From Lachnospiraceae bacterium (GTDB lineage Bacteria > Bacillota > Clostridia > Lachnospirales > Lachnospiraceae), in assembly GCA_017940415.1 (NCBI GenBank), contig JAGAYR010000003.1, positions 47,748 through 111,747 on the forward strand: 64,000 nt of DNA. Direction: 5' to 3'. Of this stretch, positions 56,880 to 64,000 are shown one piece after another. The notes below the pieces were generated by a model, which was given only the letters and a program-made list of their open reading frames with translations, was not told where the DNA came from and did not search any database. Both the position numbers and the translations under genes were made by a program. Position 1 is the stretch's first letter. Every line of letters starts with the position of its first letter.

Positions 56880-59222
56880 ATGGGTGTAAAAAAACTCTCA
56901 AAAAGGCTTATATCATTTACGCTTGCATTGATAATGTTGGTGAACCTTGCCGGATGCTCTTTCAAGAATGATGGAGCTTCTGATTCGGGTGTGGTTCCGG
57001 CTGATAATGATACTATCGTCGTGAATGATGTAGCAATAAATGATTCATTTGTGACTTTGGAAATAAAGGGGCTGGAAGAAGCAGGAATAACTGTCGATGA
57101 CATCGATATCGACGAAATACTGGTTCATTGCATAGAAGTTAAGGGAATTGACAGTATAGAGGTTGAAGTTACATCCATAAATGATGAATTTGTCTATCTG
57201 GCTTATAAGAACTTTGTATCTTACTACGGCGATGATTTTGACTTAAAAGATTTTCTGATTGATGCTGGTATTGGCTGTGGCTGTATTTTGATATGCGTTA
57301 CGTTATCTGTTGCTGGTGGACCGGTAGGCACCTTCTTTGGTGCTGTTATCACATCGCAGTTTACCACATCAGCTATTGTAATCGGTGCTGCGATTGATGC
57401 TGCGGTTTCAGCATATCAGGCATATGAAGAGGGTGGCGATGCTTCATATATCATCGGACATATGCTCAATGGTGTAGCTGATGGATTCAAATGGAGCGCT
57501 ATGCTTGCACCATTGACCGGAGCTGTAGATGGCATCAAGGCTCTTCGTGCAGTCAGTGCGTTACGAAAGGTTCCTGGATTTGAAGATGTTACTGACAAAG
57601 AGGCGCGTAAAATATTTGAAACACTTGCAGATATAGTTAGTAGATCAGGGCAATCCGCAGATAACCTTACGGACGATGCTCTTAGGGAACTGTATAAGTC
57701 ATTACCAAAAGAAGTTACAGAAGAGATTTCAGAAGATTTTTTAAGGAACATTTTAACCAACAGGGCATTGATAACGGATATTGTAAGGAAATTCAATCCG
57801 TTTAATGTTTCTAAGGAAGTCCTTCAGGCGATGCAAGATAATTTCCTGCGAAGGGCTGGATTGGCTGATGATGCTGGAAAAGAACTGATAAAGCAGATAA
57901 AAAATGGAACCATCAAGAATCTTGATGAAATCGCAGATCCTGCGGTACGTGAGTTCATTGAGAAGAATATGTATGAATTTGTAGAGTGCTTTGGTAGTTC
58001 TCTGTCAAAAGATTTTATTGATGGCTGCTTAAAGTCTTCGTTGGGAGATGATGCGTTTAATCTTATCAAGAATTCAATCACATCAGATAATCTTTACCTT
58101 GATTTGGTAAAGACAGTTGGAAGAGATACTGCTGATGATGTGCTTTCAGATACCAATACACTCATTCTTCTCCAACTTCGATATGGAAGCAAGAATGTAA
58201 ACAAACTGATAAATGTTCATGTGCTTTATGAACAGATGCTTCGCAACAATAACATCCCGGACGAGCAACTGGAAAAGGTAATCGCCGGGATCATGGACGG
58301 AAGCCTTAAGAGCTTAGATGATATTTCTGATATAAGTGCTCAAATAGCAAAGAATCTGACCAGTTCAAGAGAGGTTACTGCTCAGGTTATAAAGAATCTT
58401 GGAAATGGCAATGCACTTTCAGGATTGCTGGATGATCTGGCAAAAGCCGGAATGGAAAGCATCGGAGTTCCAGCGGATTGTGCGGCAGACATTATTTCTA
58501 ATTCGCTGACAAAGACGGAAATAATCTCCAAGTATGGGGATGATGTCTACCGAACACTTTTGTCGGATTATAACTTTAACCTTACATTAAACTGTTTGGC
58601 AGCACAAAATACGGTTAATAGTTCTCTTGTAAGAGAAATGACTACTGATGCACTTAGTAGTAGAGGACTTACTGATGATATCATTGAAAATATTCTGAGC
58701 GGCAGGGGCATTACCGAGTGGGGTATAGCTGATGATGAGATTATGGCGATAAGTAATGTAGTTGCAGATTATTATCGCATGACCGATTCTACGATTTATG
58801 CAAACTATGTTATGGAAATAAGCGAAAAACGTGGAGAGGTAATAGCTGATTTCCTTGTTGATTATAAAAATGCCGGAAACACAATAACAAACATAAACTA
58901 TGCCGGAAGCATAATGGAACCGCACGCAAATTCTAATCCGGCTTATATAAAGTCCAAATATGGCAACATATATATGAGTTCTCAGGGATTCCCGGTGTTC
59001 GATGATTATGCTATTGCAAGAATAGAGTTACCGGATCTTGTCGGAGATGATGGGGTTGATATTGCAAGAGCGAACCTTATACATCATGGTACTCAATCAT
59101 CAATACCCGGATATACTTGGCATCACTTGGAAGACGGAAAAACACTGATTCTTATTCCATCTGATTTACATGAAGCGTACAGACATACCGGCGGCGCGTC
59201 TCTGATTAGAGAAGGTTTGTAG
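56880..59222 (+). CDS. Lipoprotein polymorphic toxin with C-terminal WHH nuclease domain
   Basis: A 780-residue protein. The N-terminus is a lipoprotein signal with lipobox LAGC (Cys26), so it should be anchored on the outer membrane face. A strand-rich domain (about 30-120), a hydrophobic Gly/Ala-rich stretch (about 125-190, IGCGCILICVTLSVAGGPVG) and a long helical region (about 210-680) follow. The last 64 residues carry a WHH-type HNH/Endo VII nuclease motif: YTWHHLEDGKTLILIPSDLH, then EAYRHTGG, with W747-H748-H749 and His764 and His769. Domain order (export signal, spacer, hydrophobic region, C-terminal nuclease) is that of polymorphic toxins. The next gene is the expected immunity partner. 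It was probably acquired by transfer. Confidence 0.85.
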   Translation: MGVKKLSKRLISFTLALIMLVNLAGCSFKNDGASDSGVVPADNDTIVVNDVAINDSFVTLEIKGLEEAGITVDDIDIDEILVHCIEVKGIDSIEVEVTSINDEFVYLAYKNFVSYYGDDFDLKDFLIDAGIGCGCILICVTLSVAGGPVGTFFGAVITSQFTTSAIVIGAAIDAAVSAYQAYEEGGDASYIIGHMLNGVADGFKWSAMLAPLTGAVDGIKALRAVSALRKVPGFEDVTDKEARKIFETLADIVSRSGQSADNLTDDALRELYKSLPKEVTEEISEDFLRNILTNRALITDIVRKFNPFNVSKEVLQAMQDNFLRRAGLADDAGKELIKQIKNGTIKNLDEIADPAVREFIEKNMYEFVECFGSSLSKDFIDGCLKSSLGDDAFNLIKNSITSDNLYLDLVKTVGRDTADDVLSDTNTLILLQLRYGSKNVNKLINVHVLYEQMLRNNNIPDEQLEKVIAGIMDGSLKSLDDISDISAQIAKNLTSSREVTAQVIKNLGNGNALSGLLDDLAKAGMESIGVPADCAADIISNSLTKTEIISKYGDDVYRTLLSDYNFNLTLNCLAAQNTVNSSLVREMTTDALSSRGLTDDIIENILSGRGITEWGIADDEIMAISNVVADYYRMTDSTIYANYVMEISEKRGEVIADFLVDYKNAGNTITNINYAGSIMEPHANSNPAYIKSKYGNIYMSSQGFPVFDDYAIARIELPDLVGDDGVDIARANLIHHGTQSSIPGYTWHHLEDGKTLILIPSDLHEAYRHTGGASLIREGL

Positions 59223-59232
59223 GAGGAAGTTT

Positions 59233-59697
59233 ATGGATTACATTTTGAGCTTTGATGATTTGATGAAAATCAAGAGAAACGGGGAATACGAGTTAAAAAA
59301 CGATATTGATTGTGAAAACAAGAAAGTGTCGTGTATACTGAGCTATTTCACTGGGAAATTATATGGTTGTGGATTTAAGATAAAAAATTTGATAATTGGT
59401 GATGAGATATGGGGAGATGAACAAACTTTAGCATTGTTCAGTAGTATGAACCGTGCTGAGATAAAGGATATTACATTTGAGAATATTACAATGGAATATT
59501 CGAGAGGAAGTTACAAGCCACGGATAGGTGCTTTAGCTGGTGCCTGCACGGATTGCAAGATCACCAATGTTATTATGTCTGTTTTAAACAGTTCAAATAA
59601 TGAGACACCACTGGTATATGAGGCAAGTAATTGTGAGATGCAGAATAATAAAATAGTTTGTAACGGGAAAGAGGCTCCCGTTGCCAAATACAACTAA
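59233..59697 (+). CDS. Probable immunity protein for the WHH toxin
   Basis: A 154-residue protein starting 10 bp after the toxin stop. It is soluble, and the middle (LYGCGFKIKNLIIGD, RAEIKDITFENITMEYSRG, ACTDCKITNVIM) shows the regular strand-turn pattern of a right-handed beta-helix. Position directly after a nuclease toxin, small size and cytosolic location suit an immunity protein. No known family is evident, so the assignment rests on context. Confidence 0.55.
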   Translation: MDYILSFDDLMKIKRNGEYELKNDIDCENKKVSCILSYFTGKLYGCGFKIKNLIIGDEIWGDEQTLALFSSMNRAEIKDITFENITMEYSRGSYKPRIGALAGACTDCKITNVIMSVLNSSNNETPLVYEASNCEMQNNKIVCNGKEAPVAKYN

Positions 59698-59711
59698 AAA
59701 AGGAGACTATT

Positions 59712-60221
59712 ATGAAAAACGCTATGAGAAAAATTGTATCTGTTGTTTTGGTGCTGACCATGATATGTTCGCTGACGGCTTGTAGCACCACTGTTACCCC
59801 ATCGGTGAATTTTGGCTTTAAGGTTATTGATGGCGCAGGGGCTTATGATGAGTCTATAACCAGCTTTGAAGTTGGAAAGAAGTTCTATACCTGTATCACA
59901 ATAAAGCTGATTACTGATAAGAAAAAGGCTCAGGATTATAGCGTGGTGGTTGAGATTCCTAAGACAAAGGAAGTCGAGGTCAAGGGAATGGGCGGCCTTG
60001 AACCTGATTCTAATGAGTGGGATGAAGGTCAGGAACTGACAAGGCTGACATTTACTATGCAGGGATATAAAGAAGCAACGGATGAGAAGATTCTGTTCTA
60101 CGGAACACCTACTGATGAGGGCGAAGCAAAGATGACCGTTCATATCTATGATAAGGACGGAAATGAAATCAATACAGGTTATTCCAGAACGATCTTCTTC
60201 GAGTACACGCTTCAGGAGTAG
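59712..60221 (+). CDS. Lipoprotein of the toxin/ABC block
   Basis: A 169-residue lipoprotein: signal MKNAMRKIVSVVLVLTMICS followed by lipobox LTAC. The mature part is an all-beta, Ig-like domain (FEVGKKFYTCITIKLITDK, then YSRTIFFEYTLQE). I do not know the family. AAAAAGGAG precedes the ATG. It lies between the immunity candidate and the permeases, so it may be an external component of the ABC system. Confidence 0.75.
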   Translation: MKNAMRKIVSVVLVLTMICSLTACSTTVTPSVNFGFKVIDGAGAYDESITSFEVGKKFYTCITIKLITDKKKAQDYSVVVEIPKTKEVEVKGMGGLEPDSNEWDEGQELTRLTFTMQGYKEATDEKILFYGTPTDEGEAKMTVHIYDKDGNEINTGYSRTIFFEYTLQE

Positions 60222-60230
60222 GAGGGTCTC

Positions 60231-61421
60231 ATGAAAAAGTATGAGAACACTAATTTCAGAGTATCGGCTCCTGAAATTATTGGAATAATAGTGTTTGCCT
60301 GCCTACTGGCAGCTACAGTCTTCTTTTACAAATCATACAGCGATGTAAAAGATCTCTTTAACATCGAAAAAACAGAGGTTGATTTTATCATCCAGGCACC
60401 TAGCATGGAGCAGGTTGTTGAGATCAACAATTTACCGCATATTGATAAGATTGTGCCGTATTATTACAGATCTGTCGATGTGTCATTAGGCAAGGGAAAA
60501 GTTTCATCGCATTTATTTATCGTTGAGAGTGCAGAGGATATTCCATACACGACGCTTTCAGATTCACTTTTGCTGAAAAAAGGTTCCGGTAATGGAGGGA
60601 ATGCCATATATGTTACCGATGATTTTGCAAAAAGTGCAGGAATTAAGGTGGGAGATACCATTAAGATTTCGATTGATGGTACAGAAGTGACTTTTAGGAT
60701 CGAAGGTGTCTACAAGTCAGATCATCGCCATGTTGGTGGAACGCTTATTGCCGTGAAGACTGCTGACATTGAAAATGCTATGAAAAGCGCACGGTACGGC
60801 GGTGCATTTATTACAAGTAATAATCCATCTGAATCTGGAAGCTATTTTGCAAATGAGTATAAGCCGCAGGGCGATATTCGTTCAAGAGATGAGTTTGAGA
60901 CGGATGATGCGTATCAAACTTATCTGGAAACAAGAGATCAGAGCGATACTACAAAAGAAGCATTTGTTACTGCTGATTATGCAAAAGAGCTTTCGAGAAG
61001 AAACAGCGGAAAACTCTTACGAAATATGATTTTGGTCATCGTATTGGCGGTTGTGGCTTATATTATTCTTGCGCTTATAATGCTTGTAAGAACAAATAAT
61101 TACACAAATACAAATGTGCTGAGAGATATAAAGGATAATTTTACAATCGATCAAGAGACGAGGATGTACAAGAAGTATTTTACGACCTTGTGCCTGCTTA
61201 TGCTTATAATCAACATTGCTGTTGCGGCAGTTTCATATTTTATTGGATGGATGGAAATAGCCTCTGTCGTGAACATTGCGGAGATATGTGCCACGGTAGT
61301 CGTCACTCTTATTCTTGGGAGTGGTGCTACAAAGAAACTTAAAGAAAGATTCTTGATTGAAAATAAGAAGTACGAAGAGGAAAAAAGAAAGGCGCAAGAG
61401 GCAGCCGGTCAAAAACAATGA
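60231..61421 (+). CDS. FtsX/MacB-like permease subunit 1
   Basis: A 396-residue membrane protein with the FtsX plan: a membrane segment (about residues 14-33), a 220-residue external domain with MacB-like GSGNGGNAIYVTDDFAKSAG and VGDTIKISIDGTEVTFRI, then three segments (about 262-287, 315-337, 342-362) and a lysine/glutamate-rich cytoplasmic tail. It is half the length of MacB fusion permeases, so it should pair with the next gene. GGAGGG precedes the ATG. Confidence 0.85.
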   Translation: MKKYENTNFRVSAPEIIGIIVFACLLAATVFFYKSYSDVKDLFNIEKTEVDFIIQAPSMEQVVEINNLPHIDKIVPYYYRSVDVSLGKGKVSSHLFIVESAEDIPYTTLSDSLLLKKGSGNGGNAIYVTDDFAKSAGIKVGDTIKISIDGTEVTFRIEGVYKSDHRHVGGTLIAVKTADIENAMKSARYGGAFITSNNPSESGSYFANEYKPQGDIRSRDEFETDDAYQTYLETRDQSDTTKEAFVTADYAKELSRRNSGKLLRNMILVIVLAVVAYIILALIMLVRTNNYTNTNVLRDIKDNFTIDQETRMYKKYFTTLCLLMLIINIAVAAVSYFIGWMEIASVVNIAEICATVVVTLILGSGATKKLKERFLIENKKYEEEKRKAQEAAGQKQ

Positions 61422-61436
61422 TTATGCCGCTTGTTG

Positions 61437-62423
61437 ATGGATGACGATAAGCGTATGGTCGATGAGTACAAAAGTCATTTCAAGGCTATGATTCCATCAC
61501 TGGCATGGTTATTCTGCGTGCTGATGATGGGTTTTGTCTTGTGGGATATTGCTTTTTCGGAGATTGTTTATCCACTTCAGAGAGAAAAGGATTATATAAA
61601 CCAATCCAGATATTCATATGTTGTTGAAAGCAGTAATGATTATGGGAATTATTCACGCCTGAAAAAGCTAGATAATATTATAACCTTTACAAATGATCAG
61701 GGAAAAAGATTAAATGTAAACACCTATATTCCAGTAGAGACAGCAGTGCTTGGGGAATGGAATTTGCAAGAAAATGAAATAGCTGTTTCGCAAAAATTGG
61801 CAGATAAACTAGGGCTTTCGGTTGGATCGATGATATCAGCTGATTATCCGGTATATGATCTGCCAATGGAATATGAGGTAAAGGTAATCCTGCCGTATGC
61901 GTCAGATTTATATAATTCGATGGATAGCCAGGATTTTTCCTATGCTGTAGTCGGGGATGACGGGGTATTGCTAAATCAAGCAAAGGGTATATGGACATAT
62001 TTCCTTAACACGCAGGAATATGAAGAATATTATGAGAGAAACAATTCTTATATAAACCGCTTTGATCTGACAGAAGAAAAAGAAAATCTTTCTATTAAGA
62101 TTATGGTTCGGTATGTGGCTCTGGTTGTGATTATGCTGGCACTTGTGATCACAGTAGCCGTGCTTATGCATAAAGAAATAAACAGAGAGGTGTTGAAATA
62201 TTATTACGACGGGTATGGAATTCACCATGTGAAGAGGATTGATCGTAAAGACCACTTTTTCTTTTATGGTATTCCTTGTGTAGTTCAAATAATATGGGTG
62301 GCATTTCTCATAAGAAAAGCAGAGTATCCGATTGCCTTCTTTTTATGTGTGTTTGTAATACTCGTTAGTATGCTTTTCATAACCATGTTTGTGGGAGGAA
62401 GAAAGTATGGGAAGGCAAATTGA
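61437..62423 (+). CDS. FtsX-like permease subunit 2
   Basis: A 328-residue membrane protein with the same plan as its neighbour: a membrane segment (about residues 20-42), an external domain (LGEWNLQENEIAVSQKLADK, then LGLSVGSMISADYPVYD) and three further segments (about 222-244, 266-288, 293-318). Strong sequence divergence from subunit 1 suggests a heterodimer. The ATG at 61437 has no clear ribosome binding site. It overlaps the ATPase gene by 17 bp. Confidence 0.8.
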   Translation: MDDDKRMVDEYKSHFKAMIPSLAWLFCVLMMGFVLWDIAFSEIVYPLQREKDYINQSRYSYVVESSNDYGNYSRLKKLDNIITFTNDQGKRLNVNTYIPVETAVLGEWNLQENEIAVSQKLADKLGLSVGSMISADYPVYDLPMEYEVKVILPYASDLYNSMDSQDFSYAVVGDDGVLLNQAKGIWTYFLNTQEYEEYYERNNSYINRFDLTEEKENLSIKIMVRYVALVVIMLALVITVAVLMHKEINREVLKYYYDGYGIHHVKRIDRKDHFFFYGIPCVVQIIWVAFLIRKAEYPIAFFLCVFVILVSMLFITMFVGGRKYGKAN

Positions 62424-63144
62424 ACTAAAGGATTTAACCGTTCGTTTGAATGAACGGGTGTTATATGACAAGGTGAATCTTACTGTTGCTGAAGGGGATC
62501 GCTTTGTTTTTCTTGGACCTAACGGGATCGGAAAGTCTCTGTTATTGGAATTGATATGCTTGGGAAATAGTCGTGAACTGGCATCGAGGTATAAAGGGCT
62601 TTCGGTTTCCGGAACCATTCTTGATTCTGACGGTAACGATTTGCTTAATCCCGCTGTAAGTAGGAAAATAGCCTATGTATCCCAAAATGAAGACTTTTAT
62701 AAAAACAAAACAGTCAGGGAAGTGTGCCAAACATCATGTAATGGAATCGGAATAGACTTGAACGAGGATAAACTGGATTATCTTCTTCGGGCATTCGGTA
62801 TTTTTGACAAGAAGAATCAAAAAATAAAGAACAATGTTAGCTTTGGAGAGGGTAAGATTGTTCATATAATAAGTCGTATCCTAAAGTTAGAAGCATCCAA
62901 TCTTTTTATTCTGGATGAGCCGTTGAATCATCTATCTTTTAAGAATTCAAAGGTATTTAACGATTTGATTCTTGAAGAGATACAGCGAAATCCTAAATTA
63001 AGTATAATCATGGTATCTCATTGCAGGGCAATGAACTTTGCAGAGAAGGCAATGGTATATACTACAGAGAATAGGGGCATAGTGTTTAGAAAGTATTATT
63101 CTTATGATTGCTTTTCTAATAGCGAATATGCGGAGTGTTTTTAA
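62407..63144 (+). CDS. ABC ATPase with degenerate signature motif
   Basis: A 245-residue ABC ATPase. Walker A GPNGIGKSLLLE, Q-loop YVSQNEDF, Walker B LFILDEPLNHLS and switch VSHCRA are intact, but the LSGGQ signature reads NVSFGEGK, losing the two-glycine-glutamine pattern. Such changes usually lower turnover or mean a partner supplies the other site. The ATG at 62407 follows GGAGG by 8 nt. It is co-expressed with the two FtsX-like subunits. Confidence 0.9.
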   Translation: MGRQIELKDLTVRLNERVLYDKVNLTVAEGDRFVFLGPNGIGKSLLLELICLGNSRELASRYKGLSVSGTILDSDGNDLLNPAVSRKIAYVSQNEDFYKNKTVREVCQTSCNGIGIDLNEDKLDYLLRAFGIFDKKNQKIKNNVSFGEGKIVHIISRILKLEASNLFILDEPLNHLSFKNSKVFNDLILEEIQRNPKLSIIMVSHCRAMNFAEKAMVYTTENRGIVFRKYYSYDCFSNSEYAECF

Positions 63145-63160
63145 TAATGGAGACATTAGA

Positions 63161-63385
63161 ATGATGACAAGTACGGCTGAAATTATGGATTTAGGTATGA
63201 ATTGTCTGCTGGAAAAGCTTGGGACAGTTGAAACGGAGCATTTTATATCTGTCATATTAAGAGAGAAGTCTGATTATACAAAATGGCGTCAGAAATATTT
63301 TGATAATGTAAGCTCCGATGATTTTCAAGCAGCTGCCGTGGATTATGCAAGAAATAATCCTCTTGTAAAAGTGTTTCGATGTTAA
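63161..63385 (+). CDS. Small helical protein, unknown
   Basis: A 74-residue, charged helical protein (EIMDLGMNCLLEKLGTVETEHFISVILREKSDYTKWRQKYFD). Similar short proteins occur beside toxin genes, where they may be antitoxins, but the family name is not known to me. GGAGA lies 8 nt before the ATG at 63161. It closes the ABC block. Confidence 0.65.
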   Translation: MMTSTAEIMDLGMNCLLEKLGTVETEHFISVILREKSDYTKWRQKYFDNVSSDDFQAAAVDYARNNPLVKVFRC

Positions 63386-63428
63386 TTGGGCAGTTTGGGT
63401 AGTAAATGGAACTACCCAAACTACCCAA
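63386..63428. terminator. Long hairpin between convergent genes
   Basis: Arms TTGGGCAGTTTGGGTAGT (63386-63403) and ACTACCCAAACTACCCAA (63411-63428) pair with one mismatch around a 7-nt loop. It lies between a plus-strand and a minus-strand gene and should end both transcripts. No T-run is present. Confidence 0.65.
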
Positions 63429-63466
63429 TCGACCATCCGATTTACTCAATGAGAGATGCGATGGTG

Positions 63467-64000
63467 CTATAAATCATATAATTTTGAGGACTGGACAAGA
63501 ATCCAGTCCTCAAATTCTTTTGAGGAGGACTGCCCTTTCTTAACAGCAGTTTTCTTTTTTAGAGCCTCAGCCTTAAAATCTTCAAAGGTTGATTTCATTT
63601 TTGAAAGTTGTTCCGGAGAGGTGTCTTCGGATTTTTCTGCCCTGTGAATGATATTGCGCCACCTCTGGCATTCATTTTTATATGTCCGGTCATAACTGTT
63701 CTCGACAGCCCGGGCATCAAATTCCCGCTTCTTAATCTTGCCTTGCTCTTTGCGGCACTTTTCGCTGCATAGTTCATATTTCAGGCTTTCAGCCAGGAAA
63801 TCCTTCCCGCAGACTTTACATTTTCGGATATTCAGTCCGGCAGATAGCAGACGGCTGTGGTAAAAATTGATCACAGGCAGGATGGAATCATGGGCTATGA
63901 CACATTCCGGTTCCGGGGTGCCGGTAGGATACCACAGGTCTATTTTGATCGCTTTTTTTGAAAGGGTGCTACCTTCATAGAACTTCTTCGGAGTTTTTAT
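63467..64000 (-). CDS. Zinc-finger protein, DUF6076-like (5' end cut by window)
   Basis: The frame is open from 64000 to the stop at 63467, giving the last 177 residues. A CKVCGKDF knuckle and an ELCSEKCR knuckle (about 27 and 45 residues after the YHSRLL segment) form a probable zinc finger, followed by a charged helical end (AVENSYDRTYKNECQRWRNI). I think this is the DUF6076 type of clostridial mobile regions; this is a moderate-confidence guess. It converges with the toxin block and may belong to another unit. Confidence 0.6.
   Translation of the reverse strand: MKTPKKFYEGSTLSKKAIKIDLWYPTGTPEPECVIAHDSILPVINFYHSRLLSAGLNIRKCKVCGKDFLAESLKYELCSEKCRKEQGKIKKREFDARAVENSYDRTYKNECQRWRNIIHRAEKSEDTSPEQLSKMKSTFEDFKAEALKKKTAVKKGQSSSKEFEDWILVQSSKLYDL

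Overview
The window is a chromosomal segment spanning the replication origin of a low-to-moderate GC Firmicute. Gene content points to the Lachnospiraceae, near Butyrivibrio or Pseudobutyrivibrio. The grounds are the order rpmH-rnpA-yidD-yidC-jag-mnmE-mnmG-rsmG against dnaA-dnaN-yaaA-recF-gyrB-gyrA, the DUF4446/serS/DUF3881 block beside parAB, a DUF4867 protein, and an RlmD methyltransferase with a clostridial C-terminal module. The genus assignment is inference; no rRNA gene lies in the window.

Layout. (a) 1-7066 (mostly minus): a surface PpiC/SurA-like foldase cut by the window edge, two overlapping RimK-like ATP-grasp ligases behind a small XRE regulator, a 2-isopropylmalate synthase fused to an AraC-type DNA-binding domain, a small Smr protein and a DUF4867 protein. 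(b) 7077-14446 (minus): an operon of membrane protein, M13 metallopeptidase lipoprotein, FtsX/MacB-type permease and ABC ATPase, followed upstream by a membrane-anchored XRE regulator. (c) 14492-16885: phosphoketolase. (d) 17206-29998 (minus): the left arm of the origin, with tRNA-Arg, DUF3881, serS, DUF4446, parB, parA, two perfect parS sites, rsmG, mnmG, mnmE, jag, yidC, yidD, rnpA and rpmH. (e) 29868-30446: oriC with several DnaA boxes; another perfect box lies between dnaA and dnaN. (f) 30447-41242 (plus): dnaA through gyrA, a cation/proton antiporter and a nuclease-like protein. (g) 41241-41307: a perfect 32-bp-arm inverted repeat filling the gap between two convergent stop codons. (h) 41307-50133: a two-component system and mutS2 (minus), then a degenerate HtrA, YhaM and RlmD (plus).

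(i) 50134-64000 looks like an accessory island. Its codon use is more A/T-rich and many genes are unknown. It holds an unknown protein, an acetyltransferase with an in-frame stop, a tyrosine phosphatase, two WYL regulators, RidA, a chimeric MmcQ-like protein and a Phd/ParE toxin-antitoxin pair. After these comes a co-directional block: a small membrane protein, a 780-residue lipoprotein ending in a WHH (HNH/Endo VII) nuclease domain, a probable immunity protein, a second lipoprotein, two FtsX-like half-permeases, and an ABC ATPase with a degenerate signature motif. I read this block as a cell-surface polymorphic-toxin locus with a dedicated ABC system. It is the best candidate for an undescribed system here.

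Other unusual items are the LeuA-AraC fusion, an HtrA homologue that has lost all three catalytic residues, two genes with a Glu-like codon apparently turned into a stop, a charged insert of about 70 residues in GyrB, and a terminator-like hairpin directly in front of an mnmE gene without a Shine-Dalgarno sequence.
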